Of a stretch of DNA of 64,000 nt, positions 1-6,173 are shown piece by piece. The translations under genes and the position numbers were made by a program. The stretch is from Chloroflexota bacterium. GTDB lineage: Bacteria; Chloroflexota; Dehalococcoidia; UBA1151; TMED-70. Each line of letters begins with the position of its first letter. Within the stretch, counting starts at the first letter, position 1. The stretch is from assembly GCA_002719425.1 (NCBI GenBank), contig PBHA01000004.1, positions 180,877-244,876 on the forward strand. Reading direction: 5' to 3'. The notes beneath the pieces were generated by a model that saw only the letters and a program-made list of their open reading frames with translations, ran no database searches and was not told where the DNA came from.

Positions 1-280
1 TTATAGGAAGCAATAAACCATTCAATGTGATATGGTCTTGTATATCTGGATGCCCTACTGCTCCTAGAAAAATCGCATCATGATTTTCAAGTTGTTCTAT
101 ACCATCATCAGGCATCATTTTTCCATGTTTGAAGTAATATTCTGAACTCCAATCAAACTCTTTAAAATCAAATTCAAAACTCTTATTCTGTTGAAGTGCA
201 TTAAGTACCTCAATTGAACTTTTTACTACCTCTACTCCTATACCATCTCCAGGTATTACAGCGATCTTATAAGATTTCAT
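1..280 (-). CDS. Tartrate/D-malate dehydrogenase-like protein (N-terminal part only, runs off the window)
   Basis: The first 93 or so residues of an isocitrate/isopropylmalate dehydrogenase-family enzyme can be read on the minus strand, ending at the window edge. The start (MKSYKIAVIPGDGIG) carries the PGDGIG nucleotide-binding motif. The later stretch FLGAVGHPDIQDH followed by GLLLPI is characteristic of the tartrate dehydrogenase/D-malate dehydrogenase branch (NAD-dependent oxidative decarboxylation of 2-hydroxyacids), not LeuB or Icd. The ATG at 278-280 has a GGAGAAT ribosome binding site inside the last codons of the upstream gene, so it is translated with the two dehydrogenases before it. 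The metal-binding and catalytic C-terminal parts are outside the window. Substrate is inferred from family only. Confidence 0.8.
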   Translation of the reverse strand, partial: MKSYKIAVIPGDGIGVEVVKSSIEVLNALQQNKSFEFDFKEFDWSSEYYFKHGKMMPDDGIEQLENHDAIFLGAVGHPDIQDHITLNGLLLPI

Positions 281-281
281 A

Positions 282-1160
282 TTATTCTCCTGATCTTTTT
301 TCTATTATTTGGATAATTCCAGCCATATCATCCATTTCTTTTCCTTCTTTTTTTAGTTCATCATAAAGTTCCTTTGAAGTTTCAATTAAAGGAAGGCTTA
401 ATGATAGTTCTTTACCTAATTGATCTATTATATTTATATCCTTATGTATATTTCTGGCAGGAACTGAAGATCCTGTAAATTTTCTTTCTTTTATTATAGG
501 AGCAGATCTTTCTAGCATCCTAGAAAAACCAAAGCTTACCATTAGTATTTCCATTGCTGAATCTATATCAATTTTTGTAGCATTTGTTAAAGCCAGAGCT
601 TCGGCAGCAGCAGTAGTATGTACTGCAGTCAACAGTTGATTAATTAATTTCATTGCAGTCCCTGTACCATTATTACCCATATATTTTATTGTAGTTCCCA
701 TCATCTTTAGGAAAGGTAAGGCAGTGTTATAAGCATTTTCATCTCCACCAATCATTATTGACAAAGTCCCATCATTTGCTCCAACAGGTCCTCCAGAAAT
801 GGGACCATCAAGAAAATATGAACCCTTTTCTTTTGCAAAGTCATAGCATTTTTTTGATGTGGATATTCCTACTGTAGAATGATCAATTATTATTTTTTTA
901 TCATTTGAAAATGAAAGAATTCCATTATTACCAGTAATAATTTCAAGAGATGTTTCTATATCTGGCAAGCAAGTCATAATTATTTCAGAATTACTCGAGA
1001 GTTCCTCTAAAGAGTATGCTGCTTTTGCACCCAACTTTTCCATATTCTTAATTTTTTCAGTACTTCTTGTGTAAACTGTAATCTCAGCTCCCTTATGAAG
1101 AAGGTTCTTTGCCATCCCTTGCCCCATATTCCCTAATCCAATAAAACCTATTTTTTTCAT
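282..1160 (-). CDS. Beta-hydroxyacid dehydrogenase (3-hydroxyisobutyrate dehydrogenase / tartronate semialdehyde reductase family)
   Basis: This 292-residue protein has the full family layout: an N-terminal Rossmann domain opening with GFIGLGNMG (residues 5-13), the substrate-binding DGPISGG motif near 118-124, and an all-helical C-terminal half with catalytic Lys171 and Asn174 (MKLIN). These enzymes reversibly oxidise 3-hydroxyacids with NAD(P)+; family members act on 3-hydroxyisobutyrate, tartronate semialdehyde or succinic semialdehyde, and the substrate cannot be chosen from sequence. It lies between two other hydroxyacid dehydrogenases with gaps of 8 and 1 bases, so the three are one operon. 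Together with a tartrate dehydrogenase-like neighbour this suggests sugar-acid or C3/C4 hydroxyacid oxidation (inference). Confidence 0.88.
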   Translation of the reverse strand: MKKIGFIGLGNMGQGMAKNLLHKGAEITVYTRSTEKIKNMEKLGAKAAYSLEELSSNSEIIMTCLPDIETSLEIITGNNGILSFSNDKKIIIDHSTVGISTSKKCYDFAKEKGSYFLDGPISGGPVGANDGTLSIMIGGDENAYNTALPFLKMMGTTIKYMGNNGTGTAMKLINQLLTAVHTTAAAEALALTNATKIDIDSAMEILMVSFGFSRMLERSAPIIKERKFTGSSVPARNIHKDINIIDQLGKELSLSLPLIETSKELYDELKKEGKEMDDMAGIIQIIEKRSGE

Positions 1161-1168
1161 CTATTCCC

Positions 1169-2110
1169 TCAATCTAATTTTGATTTAATATTGTTTATTA
1201 ATTTTTTTATACTTTCATTTTTTACTTCGTGTGAATTAGCAGCATTATGAGGAGTAAGTATAACATTGCTTAAACTTTTTAGTCGGTTGTTTAATGATAG
1301 AGGTTCTTTTTCGAAAACATCTAAAGCAGCACCAGCGATTTTTCCGCTTATAAGTGAATCGTAGAGTGCTTTTTCATTAACTAATTTTCCTCTTGCTGTA
1401 TTTACTAAGATGGCATTGGATTTCATTATTGCAAATTGGTCAGTATCTATCAGATATTCTGTTTCTTGAACAATTCTAGTATGAAGGCTTATTACATCAG
1501 AGTTAGAAACTAAATAATTTAGATCTGAGACCTTAGCTATTTCTTGAAAACTTAGATTTCTAACTTTGTCTAATCTAAGTACAGGACTAATAATAATTTT
1601 CATTCCTAAGTTGTAGCCTATTCTTGCAACTTTTTCTCCTATCGCTCCTGCACCTATAATTCCTAAAGTTTTTCCTTCAAATAAGTCAACATCTATTGAA
1701 GGCCATTCATTATTTCTAACTCTCCTGTCAAGCTCGGGTATCTTCTTAATAAGAGAAATCATTAATCCTATTGAATGTTCAGCAACGGAGTTTGTTAGTA
1801 CATCAGGTATATTTGTAATTTCAATATTATTTCTTTTGGCAGAATCAACATCTATATGATCAAGAGCTATTCCAAAAACAGCAATATGACGCAATTGTGG
1901 TAAATTTTCTAAAATATTATTATTAATTTTTGTGGTAGCTTTGGTTATTACAGCAGTATGCGCATTATTTAATCTTGAGATTATTTCTCTTGAATCTTTT
2001 GGCAATGACTTAAAAACTTCTATTTCGTTGTTATCTTTTAGGTCATTGAATAATGAAGAATCATAAGTCACAACCTGAGGATCATCATCAACTATTACTA
2101 TTTTTGACAT
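1169..2110 (-). CDS. D-2-hydroxyacid dehydrogenase, SerA-like
   Basis: This 313-residue protein is an NAD-dependent D-isomer 2-hydroxyacid dehydrogenase. It shows the cofactor motif GIIGAGAIG in the middle of the protein, the catalytic-Arg segment NTARGKLV and the catalytic-His segment TPHNAA near the C-terminus. It has no regulatory ACT domain, so it resembles catabolic or short phosphoglycerate dehydrogenase homologues more than classical SerA. It is the first gene of a leftward three-gene dehydrogenase operon, divergent from the corrinoid operon across only 65 bases. The ATG at 2108-2110 is preceded by GGAG at a rather long spacing of about 12 bases. Substrate unknown. Confidence 0.87.
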   Translation of the reverse strand: MSKIVIVDDDPQVVTYDSSLFNDLKDNNEIEVFKSLPKDSREIISRLNNAHTAVITKATTKINNNILENLPQLRHIAVFGIALDHIDVDSAKRNNIEITNIPDVLTNSVAEHSIGLMISLIKKIPELDRRVRNNEWPSIDVDLFEGKTLGIIGAGAIGEKVARIGYNLGMKIIISPVLRLDKVRNLSFQEIAKVSDLNYLVSNSDVISLHTRIVQETEYLIDTDQFAIMKSNAILVNTARGKLVNEKALYDSLISGKIAGAALDVFEKEPLSLNNRLKSLSNVILTPHNAANSHEVKNESIKKLINNIKSKLD

Positions 2111-2137
2111 AAATAAAAAAACTCCAATAAAATTTCT

Positions 2138-2145
2138 ATTATAAT
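2138..2145. promoter_or_regulatory. Palindromic -10 element serving both divergent operons (candidate)
   Basis: The only intergenic space between the leftward dehydrogenase operon and the rightward corrinoid operon is 65 bases. It contains the palindrome ATTATAAT, which gives a perfect TATAAT on the plus strand (2140-2145) and on the minus strand (2138-2143). The positions lie about 30 bases from each start codon, as expected. No good -35 hexamer is visible at 16-18 bases on either side, so an activator or a different sigma factor may be involved. No cobalamin riboswitch-like structure fits in the remaining leader. Confidence 0.4.
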
Positions 2146-2175
2146 GTTCTTATCACCTATAAAAAACATTATTCA

Positions 2176-2508
2176 ATGTCTACATATAAAATTTTATATT
2201 GGAAAGAGATTCCAACCCAGTTAAAATATAAAGATGATAATGGAGATGAAATTTCATATCCACTTAGTCTCATATTTCAGACCACTATCGATGCAATTGC
2301 AATGCATGACGGATCAATTGAAAGTGGGGATTATTTAGATGCTTGGGAATGGGGTCCAGACATTGTTACAAAGTTGGATCCTAAAGAAATAATAGAAAGT
2401 TTTGACCAAAACATACCTAAATCATTTATTAATAAATTAAAAAAACTACACGATGAAGGGAAAAGATCAGGGCTTCCTGGATCTATAGATACATGGTTCA
2501 AAAATTAA
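2176..2508 (+). CDS. Small PF13769-type (virulence factor family) protein of corrinoid operon
   Basis: This 110-residue protein has the features I associate with Pfam PF13769, annotated only as virulence factor: an N-terminal YWKEIPTQL strand, then a helix with F..TIDAIAMHDG, then YLDAWEWG. The name is historical; I know of no established biochemical function. Members recur beside corrinoid-dependent methyltransferase genes, so a role as a small accessory or assembly factor of that system is likely (inference). It is the first gene of the operon and overlaps the homocysteine methyltransferase gene by 16 bases, implying translational coupling. It contains no cysteine and no signal peptide, so it should be a soluble cytoplasmic protein. 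Confidence 0.7.
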   Translation: MSTYKILYWKEIPTQLKYKDDNGDEISYPLSLIFQTTIDAIAMHDGSIESGDYLDAWEWGPDIVTKLDPKEIIESFDQNIPKSFINKLKKLHDEGKRSGLPGSIDTWFKN

Positions 2509-3416
2509 AAGACTCCTCAAATAGGATACTTCAAGAGATTAATAATGGAAAAATATTTTTGTTGGATGCAGCTACAGGTACCTACTTACAAAATAATGGT
2601 TTAGAACCTGGAGGATGCCCAGAATTAATGAATATAGAGTCCCCTGAAATTATTTCTAAAATGGCTCGAACCTACTTTTCAAACGGTAGTGATATAGTGC
2701 TAACAAACACTTTTGGTGGTAATTATTACAGGCTAAAACATTATGGATTAGAAAATAAAGTTATAGAAATTAACAAACTAGCTGCAAAAATTGCAAAAAA
2801 TGCCTCAAAAGATTATGAAAATAAGTATGTGTTCGGATCTATTGGACCTACTGGAGAATTCATTGAACCATTGGGAAATGTTTCAGAGTCAGAAATGTAT
2901 GACTGTTTATATGATCAAATGCTAGGTTTGTATGAAGGTGGAGTTGATGGGTTCGTTATAGAAACTCAAATTGCAACTGAAGAAACATTACTAGCACTTA
3001 AAGTAGCAAAAGAAAATTTCAACTTAATAAACATTGTTTCTTTTGTTTATGACAAAGGTCCTAAAGGTTATTTTACAATGTTCGGCTTATCCCCAAAAGA
3101 AAGTATTGAAAAGTTTTTTGATTCAGGTGCTGATATTGTTGGTACAAACTGTGGTAACGGTTCTGAAAGAATGATAGAGATAATGCAAGAATTTAGAACT
3201 GAGACAAAAAAACCAATCCTTGTTCAAGCTAATGCAGGTATTCCAATAATTAAGAAAAACGATATAATTTACCCAGAAACTCCAGAATTTATGATGGAGC
3301 AATATAAAAAACTTATAGATTTAGATGTAAGTATTTTAGGAGGATGTTGTGGTACAAATGAAAAGCATATTTTTGAATTTTCAAAAATAATAAGGAGTCA
3401 CAATGAAAGTATCTGA
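2493..3416 (+). CDS. Homocysteine S-methyltransferase domain protein (BHMT/MetH module 1 family)
   Basis: This 307-residue single-domain protein matches the zinc-dependent homocysteine/thiol methyltransferase barrel. It has the N-terminal LLDAATGT segment, TNTFGGN near 71-77, GPTGE near 118-122, and the three zinc-ligand cysteines Cys220 (GTNCGNG) and Cys285-Cys286 (GGCCGT). The family transfers methyl groups to homocysteine to make methionine. In MetH this domain is fused to folate, B12 and reactivation domains; here it stands alone beside a separate B12 protein. The likely reaction is methyl-Co(III) corrinoid protein plus homocysteine giving methionine (inference). The ATG lies inside the preceding gene with no obvious ribosome binding site of its own, and the 3' end overlaps the next gene by 14 bases. 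Confidence 0.87.
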   Translation: MVQKLKDSSNRILQEINNGKIFLLDAATGTYLQNNGLEPGGCPELMNIESPEIISKMARTYFSNGSDIVLTNTFGGNYYRLKHYGLENKVIEINKLAAKIAKNASKDYENKYVFGSIGPTGEFIEPLGNVSESEMYDCLYDQMLGLYEGGVDGFVIETQIATEETLLALKVAKENFNLINIVSFVYDKGPKGYFTMFGLSPKESIEKFFDSGADIVGTNCGNGSERMIEIMQEFRTETKKPILVQANAGIPIIKKNDIIYPETPEFMMEQYKKLIDLDVSILGGCCGTNEKHIFEFSKIIRSHNESI

Positions 3417-4047
3417 AGTTAAGAAAAAATTTGGTAAATGTCTTGAACTTGTATCAATGGATCCTAATTTCCATGATGTTAGTGTTGGTCTTTTTGTAAA
3501 AAATGATATATTAACTGTTTGGTCTTATAGTAGAAAAGATCAGATCAATAAGAGATTAAATTCAATTAGAGATAAAATGATTGAATTTGGGGGGTTAAAG
3601 AATTTAGATTCTGACTTTCAAATGGAAATTCCACAGGGAGCATTAATTGAAAGACCTCTTAAATTTTTATTTTCTCAATGTGTGGAAATGCCGCCAGATA
3701 AAAAACCTGAAACAGGTCCAATTACTGCCAAAGATAATAAAACAAAGTTATCTTTTATTGTTAATGGATCAACTAAAGAGGGCAAATATATATATACAGT
3801 ATCGGCTGAAGGTGAGCACGAAAAACCTGGATTACGTATCAGAGCTGTTGTGGGTGGTTTTATAAAATATGGAGAGTGTGTTAGAAATGATGTAGATTCT
3901 TTCTGCTTTCCTGATAATAAATCTCATGATGAGTATGTTAGAGTTTTATTACCCTATGCTAGAAATATAAGTGCCGTAGAACAAATGCTCGAGGCAAATG
4001 ATCAGGCTGGTCAAATGACAACACAATCGTTAGGTTTTTCACAGTAA
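3403..4047 (+). CDS. Conserved-looking hypothetical protein of the corrinoid operon
   Basis: I do not recognise this 214-residue protein. It has no signal peptide and no membrane segment, and looks like a mixed alpha/beta soluble protein. Visible features are a basic N-terminal helix (residues 1-15), a Cys-containing segment FLFSQCVEMPPDKKP (about 88-102), a strand-rich middle with GEHEKPGLRIRAVVGGF, and a C-terminal segment with ECVRNDVDSFCFPDN. Four cysteines are spread along it (one near the N-terminus), not in a classical metal motif. A strong AGGAG site precedes the ATG, which lies within the end of the methyltransferase gene. Its position between the homocysteine methyltransferase and the MtaA-like gene implies a part in the same methyl-transfer system. 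No function is assigned. Confidence 0.75.
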   Translation: MKVSEVKKKFGKCLELVSMDPNFHDVSVGLFVKNDILTVWSYSRKDQINKRLNSIRDKMIEFGGLKNLDSDFQMEIPQGALIERPLKFLFSQCVEMPPDKKPETGPITAKDNKTKLSFIVNGSTKEGKYIYTVSAEGEHEKPGLRIRAVVGGFIKYGECVRNDVDSFCFPDNKSHDEYVRVLLPYARNISAVEQMLEANDQAGQMTTQSLGFSQ

Positions 4048-4058
4048 AAGGAATCATT

Positions 4059-5087
4059 ATGAAAAAAATGACAAAAAAAGAAAGAGTTCTTGCTGCTTTA
4101 AATAGAAAAGAGGTTGATAGACCTCCTATAGCTAATCCAACTTCAGTTGCTACAGTAGAAATGATGGATCTTGTGGATGCTCCGTTTCCTGATGCATGTA
4201 GATCTGCTGAATTAAATGCAAGGCTAGCGGCAACGGAGATTACTGAATTTGATTTTGATGCAATTGCTCCTTATTTTTCGATTATTCAAGAATCCAGTGC
4301 AATAGGATGTGAAATGCAATGGGAACAAAAAGATAATTGGCCAACCGTTAGAATGAGTAATCCTATTTGGAAAACTTCAGAAGATATAAAAGTCCCATCA
4401 GACTTTTTAGATCACCCTGACGTTAAGGTAATTATTGATTCAATAAAAATATTAAAAAAAGAATTTGGCGATGATGTCCCTATAATTGGAAAGACTATGG
4501 GACCATGGACTTTAGCATATCATGTTTTTGGCGTAGAAACTTTTTTGTTAGGTTCAGTTGATGACCCCGATGAAACCGTAAGATCTTTAGAAAAATTAAA
4601 GGAATTTACGTATCTTTTCGGTGAGGCTCAGGTTGACGCAGGAGCTGATGTTTTGACCGTTCCAGACCACGCTACAGGTGACTTAGTATCTGGTCAATAT
4701 TATCAGAAATTTTTACAAGATATACATTCAGAAATGGCTGAAAAATTTACAGTTCCTTTAATTCTTCATATATGTGGAAGAACTGTAGACCGAATGCCAT
4801 ATATAGCAGAAACAGGGATGCATGCTTTTCATTTTGATTCGAAAAATTCACCCCAAGAAGCAATGGACGCAGTTGATAATAAAATTGCTCTAGTAGGAAA
4901 TATAAACAATCCTGAAACTTTGTACTCTAAAGATACAGATGATGTAAAGAAAGAGGTTTTTGAATGTTTGAATGCGGGAGTCCAGTTAATAGCTCCAGAA
5001 TGCGCTATCCCATTAAAGACCAAAGCTGAAAATTTAGTCGCAATTAACGAAGGAATCTCTGATTGGTTAGCAGAAACTAGATCTTAG
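4059..5087 (+). CDS. MtaA/CmuA-type (uroporphyrinogen decarboxylase family) corrinoid methyltransferase
   Basis: This 342-residue protein starts with the typical MTKKERVLAALNRKEVDRPP segment of the UroD/MtaA/CmuA family. It carries the zinc-ligand pattern His237-x-Cys239 (LHICGR) and Cys315 (APECAIP) that marks methyltransferases rather than true uroporphyrinogen decarboxylase. Characterised relatives move methyl groups between a corrinoid protein and a thiol (MtaA, coenzyme M) or from chloromethane to the corrinoid (CmuA). It sits just before the B12 protein gene, so it most likely methylates or demethylates that protein; direction and methyl donor cannot be read. Coenzyme M use is not expected here (inference). 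It begins 11 bases after the previous gene with AGGAATC as ribosome binding site. Confidence 0.85.
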   Translation: MKKMTKKERVLAALNRKEVDRPPIANPTSVATVEMMDLVDAPFPDACRSAELNARLAATEITEFDFDAIAPYFSIIQESSAIGCEMQWEQKDNWPTVRMSNPIWKTSEDIKVPSDFLDHPDVKVIIDSIKILKKEFGDDVPIIGKTMGPWTLAYHVFGVETFLLGSVDDPDETVRSLEKLKEFTYLFGEAQVDAGADVLTVPDHATGDLVSGQYYQKFLQDIHSEMAEKFTVPLILHICGRTVDRMPYIAETGMHAFHFDSKNSPQEAMDAVDNKIALVGNINNPETLYSKDTDDVKKEVFECLNAGVQLIAPECAIPLKTKAENLVAINEGISDWLAETRS

Positions 5088-5115
5088 ATTTGATAGAATG
5101 ATTTTAGAGTAAAAA

Positions 5116-5121
5116 TATAAT
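5116..5121 (+). promoter_or_regulatory. Possible internal -10 element before the corrinoid protein gene
   Basis: The 53-base gap between the methyltransferase and corrinoid protein genes is the largest inside this otherwise overlapping operon. It contains a perfect TATAAT at 5116-5121, 20 bases before the start codon. The best upstream hexamer, TTGATA at 5090-5095, is 20 bases away, longer than ideal. AT-rich sequence produces such matches by chance, so this is only a candidate for separate expression of the shuttle protein. Confidence 0.25.
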
Positions 5122-5140
5122 CAACAAATCAGGAAATGCT

Positions 5141-5884
5141 ATGTTCAAGCACGAAGGTCTTTCTAAAGAATTTGAATGGGTAACCAAAGAGAGTGAAAAA
5201 AAACATATTGGTGAATCAATATCCAAAACAAGTTTTGAAATGCAAGAAATTGCATACTCATTAATAATTGGTGATAATGATTCTGTTGATCTCTTAACAA
5301 AAAAATCTTTAGAAAGTGGAATTACTGCGAACGAAATTTTAGATGATGGTCTATTGAACGGTATGGCAATTGTTGGTGTCAAGTTTAGAGATAATGTTAT
5401 CTTTGTACCTGAAGTTCTAATATCTGCAAGAGCTATGAAAGCTGGTATGGCACACATCGAACCTATTCTTTCTGAATCTGGAATTGAACCGCAAGGAACA
5501 GTTCTTATGGGTACGGTTAAGGGAGATCTTCATGATATAGGTAAAAATTTGTGCATAATGATGCTCAGAGGAGCAGGGTTTACTGTTCATGATCTTGGTG
5601 TAGATACATCCCCAGAGGATTTTGCTGAAGGTTTTGAGGAATTTGAACCTCATGTAGTTGGAATGTCTGCATTGCTTACCACAACTATGCCAAATATGGG
5701 TAGGACAATACAGTATTTTGAAGACATGGGATTACGAGATGAAGTAAGAATGATGGTGGGAGGAGCTCCTGTTACCCAAGAGTTCGCGGATGAAATGGGT
5801 GCTGATGCATATGGAGAAAGTGCTGTTGATGCTGTTGAAAGGGCCAAAGAATTAGTTGTTCTTCTTAAGGATCTAAAGAGTTAG
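5141..5884 (+). CDS. Corrinoid (B12-binding) methyl shuttle protein
   Basis: This 247-residue protein has the two-domain layout of MtaC/MtbC and the MetH cobalamin module: a helical cap domain (about 35-115) followed by a Rossmann-like B12 domain. The lower axial cobalt ligand motif is present as Asp129-Leu-His131-Asp-Ile-Gly134, followed by Ser176-Ala-Leu178 and Gly207-Gly208, which contact the nucleotide tail. It therefore carries the methyl group as methyl-Co(III). An N-terminal extension of about 34 charged residues precedes the cap domain and is unusual. AGGA lies 7 bases before the ATG. Its neighbours supply a methylating enzyme, a homocysteine acceptor enzyme and a reactivating enzyme. 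Confidence 0.92.
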   Translation: MFKHEGLSKEFEWVTKESEKKHIGESISKTSFEMQEIAYSLIIGDNDSVDLLTKKSLESGITANEILDDGLLNGMAIVGVKFRDNVIFVPEVLISARAMKAGMAHIEPILSESGIEPQGTVLMGTVKGDLHDIGKNLCIMMLRGAGFTVHDLGVDTSPEDFAEGFEEFEPHVVGMSALLTTTMPNMGRTIQYFEDMGLRDEVRMMVGGAPVTQEFADEMGADAYGESAVDAVERAKELVVLLKDLKS

Positions 5885-5891
5885 ATTAATA

Positions 5892-6173
5892 ATGACTTAT
5901 AGAGAGTCAAATTCGAATAAAGATAAATTACAAAAGAGTCTAGATAATTTATATGATATATTCAAAGATATTTCCGTACACGCTGATGAATTAAGCAAGA
6001 GCAGGTGCCCTTATAAAAATGCCCAAAATTTATGCACAGCTACCTTTTTTTGTAAAAACCAAAAATATACAGAAAAGCATATAGAAATCCCTGTATGTAC
6101 AGGTTCTCATAAATTAGATTATAGACCAGCATGGCAGGTAGATAAGCCCATTAAAAAAAATGAGCAATTATAA
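5892..6173 (+). CDS. Small cysteine-rich protein of the corrinoid operon
   Basis: This 93-residue protein is not one I recognise. The N-terminal 35 residues look helical and charged. The rest contains four cysteines spaced C-x8-C-x5-C-x17-C (RCPYKNAQNLC, then FFC, then VCTG), suggesting an iron-sulfur cluster or zinc site. It begins 7 bases after the corrinoid gene and overlaps the reductive activator gene by 14 bases, so it is co-translated with both partners of the reactivation reaction. A role as electron carrier or docking factor between the ferredoxin-bearing activator and the B12 protein is a reasonable guess, but nothing in the sequence proves it. Confidence 0.7.
   Translation: MTYRESNSNKDKLQKSLDNLYDIFKDISVHADELSKSRCPYKNAQNLCTATFFCKNQKYTEKHIEIPVCTGSHKLDYRPAWQVDKPIKKNEQL

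Noticed and set aside
2111..2175. Cobalamin riboswitch before the corrinoid operon
   Set aside because: The whole gap is 65 bases with no B12-box-like conserved core, too short for the riboswitch.
4059..5087. Uroporphyrinogen decarboxylase (HemE)
   Set aside because: The zinc-ligand pattern His-x-Cys with a distant Cys and the corrinoid neighbours indicate a methyltransferase.
5104..5653. Open frames on the minus strand opposite the corrinoid protein gene
   Set aside because: They lie opposite a well-supported gene with strong motifs and have no recognisable features; they are antisense shadows.
2493..5884. A conventional cobalamin-dependent methionine synthase (MetH) split by frameshifts
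   Set aside because: Each gene has its own start, its own ribosome binding site or coupling, and the MtaA-like protein is not a MetH domain; no folate-binding domain remnant was seen.
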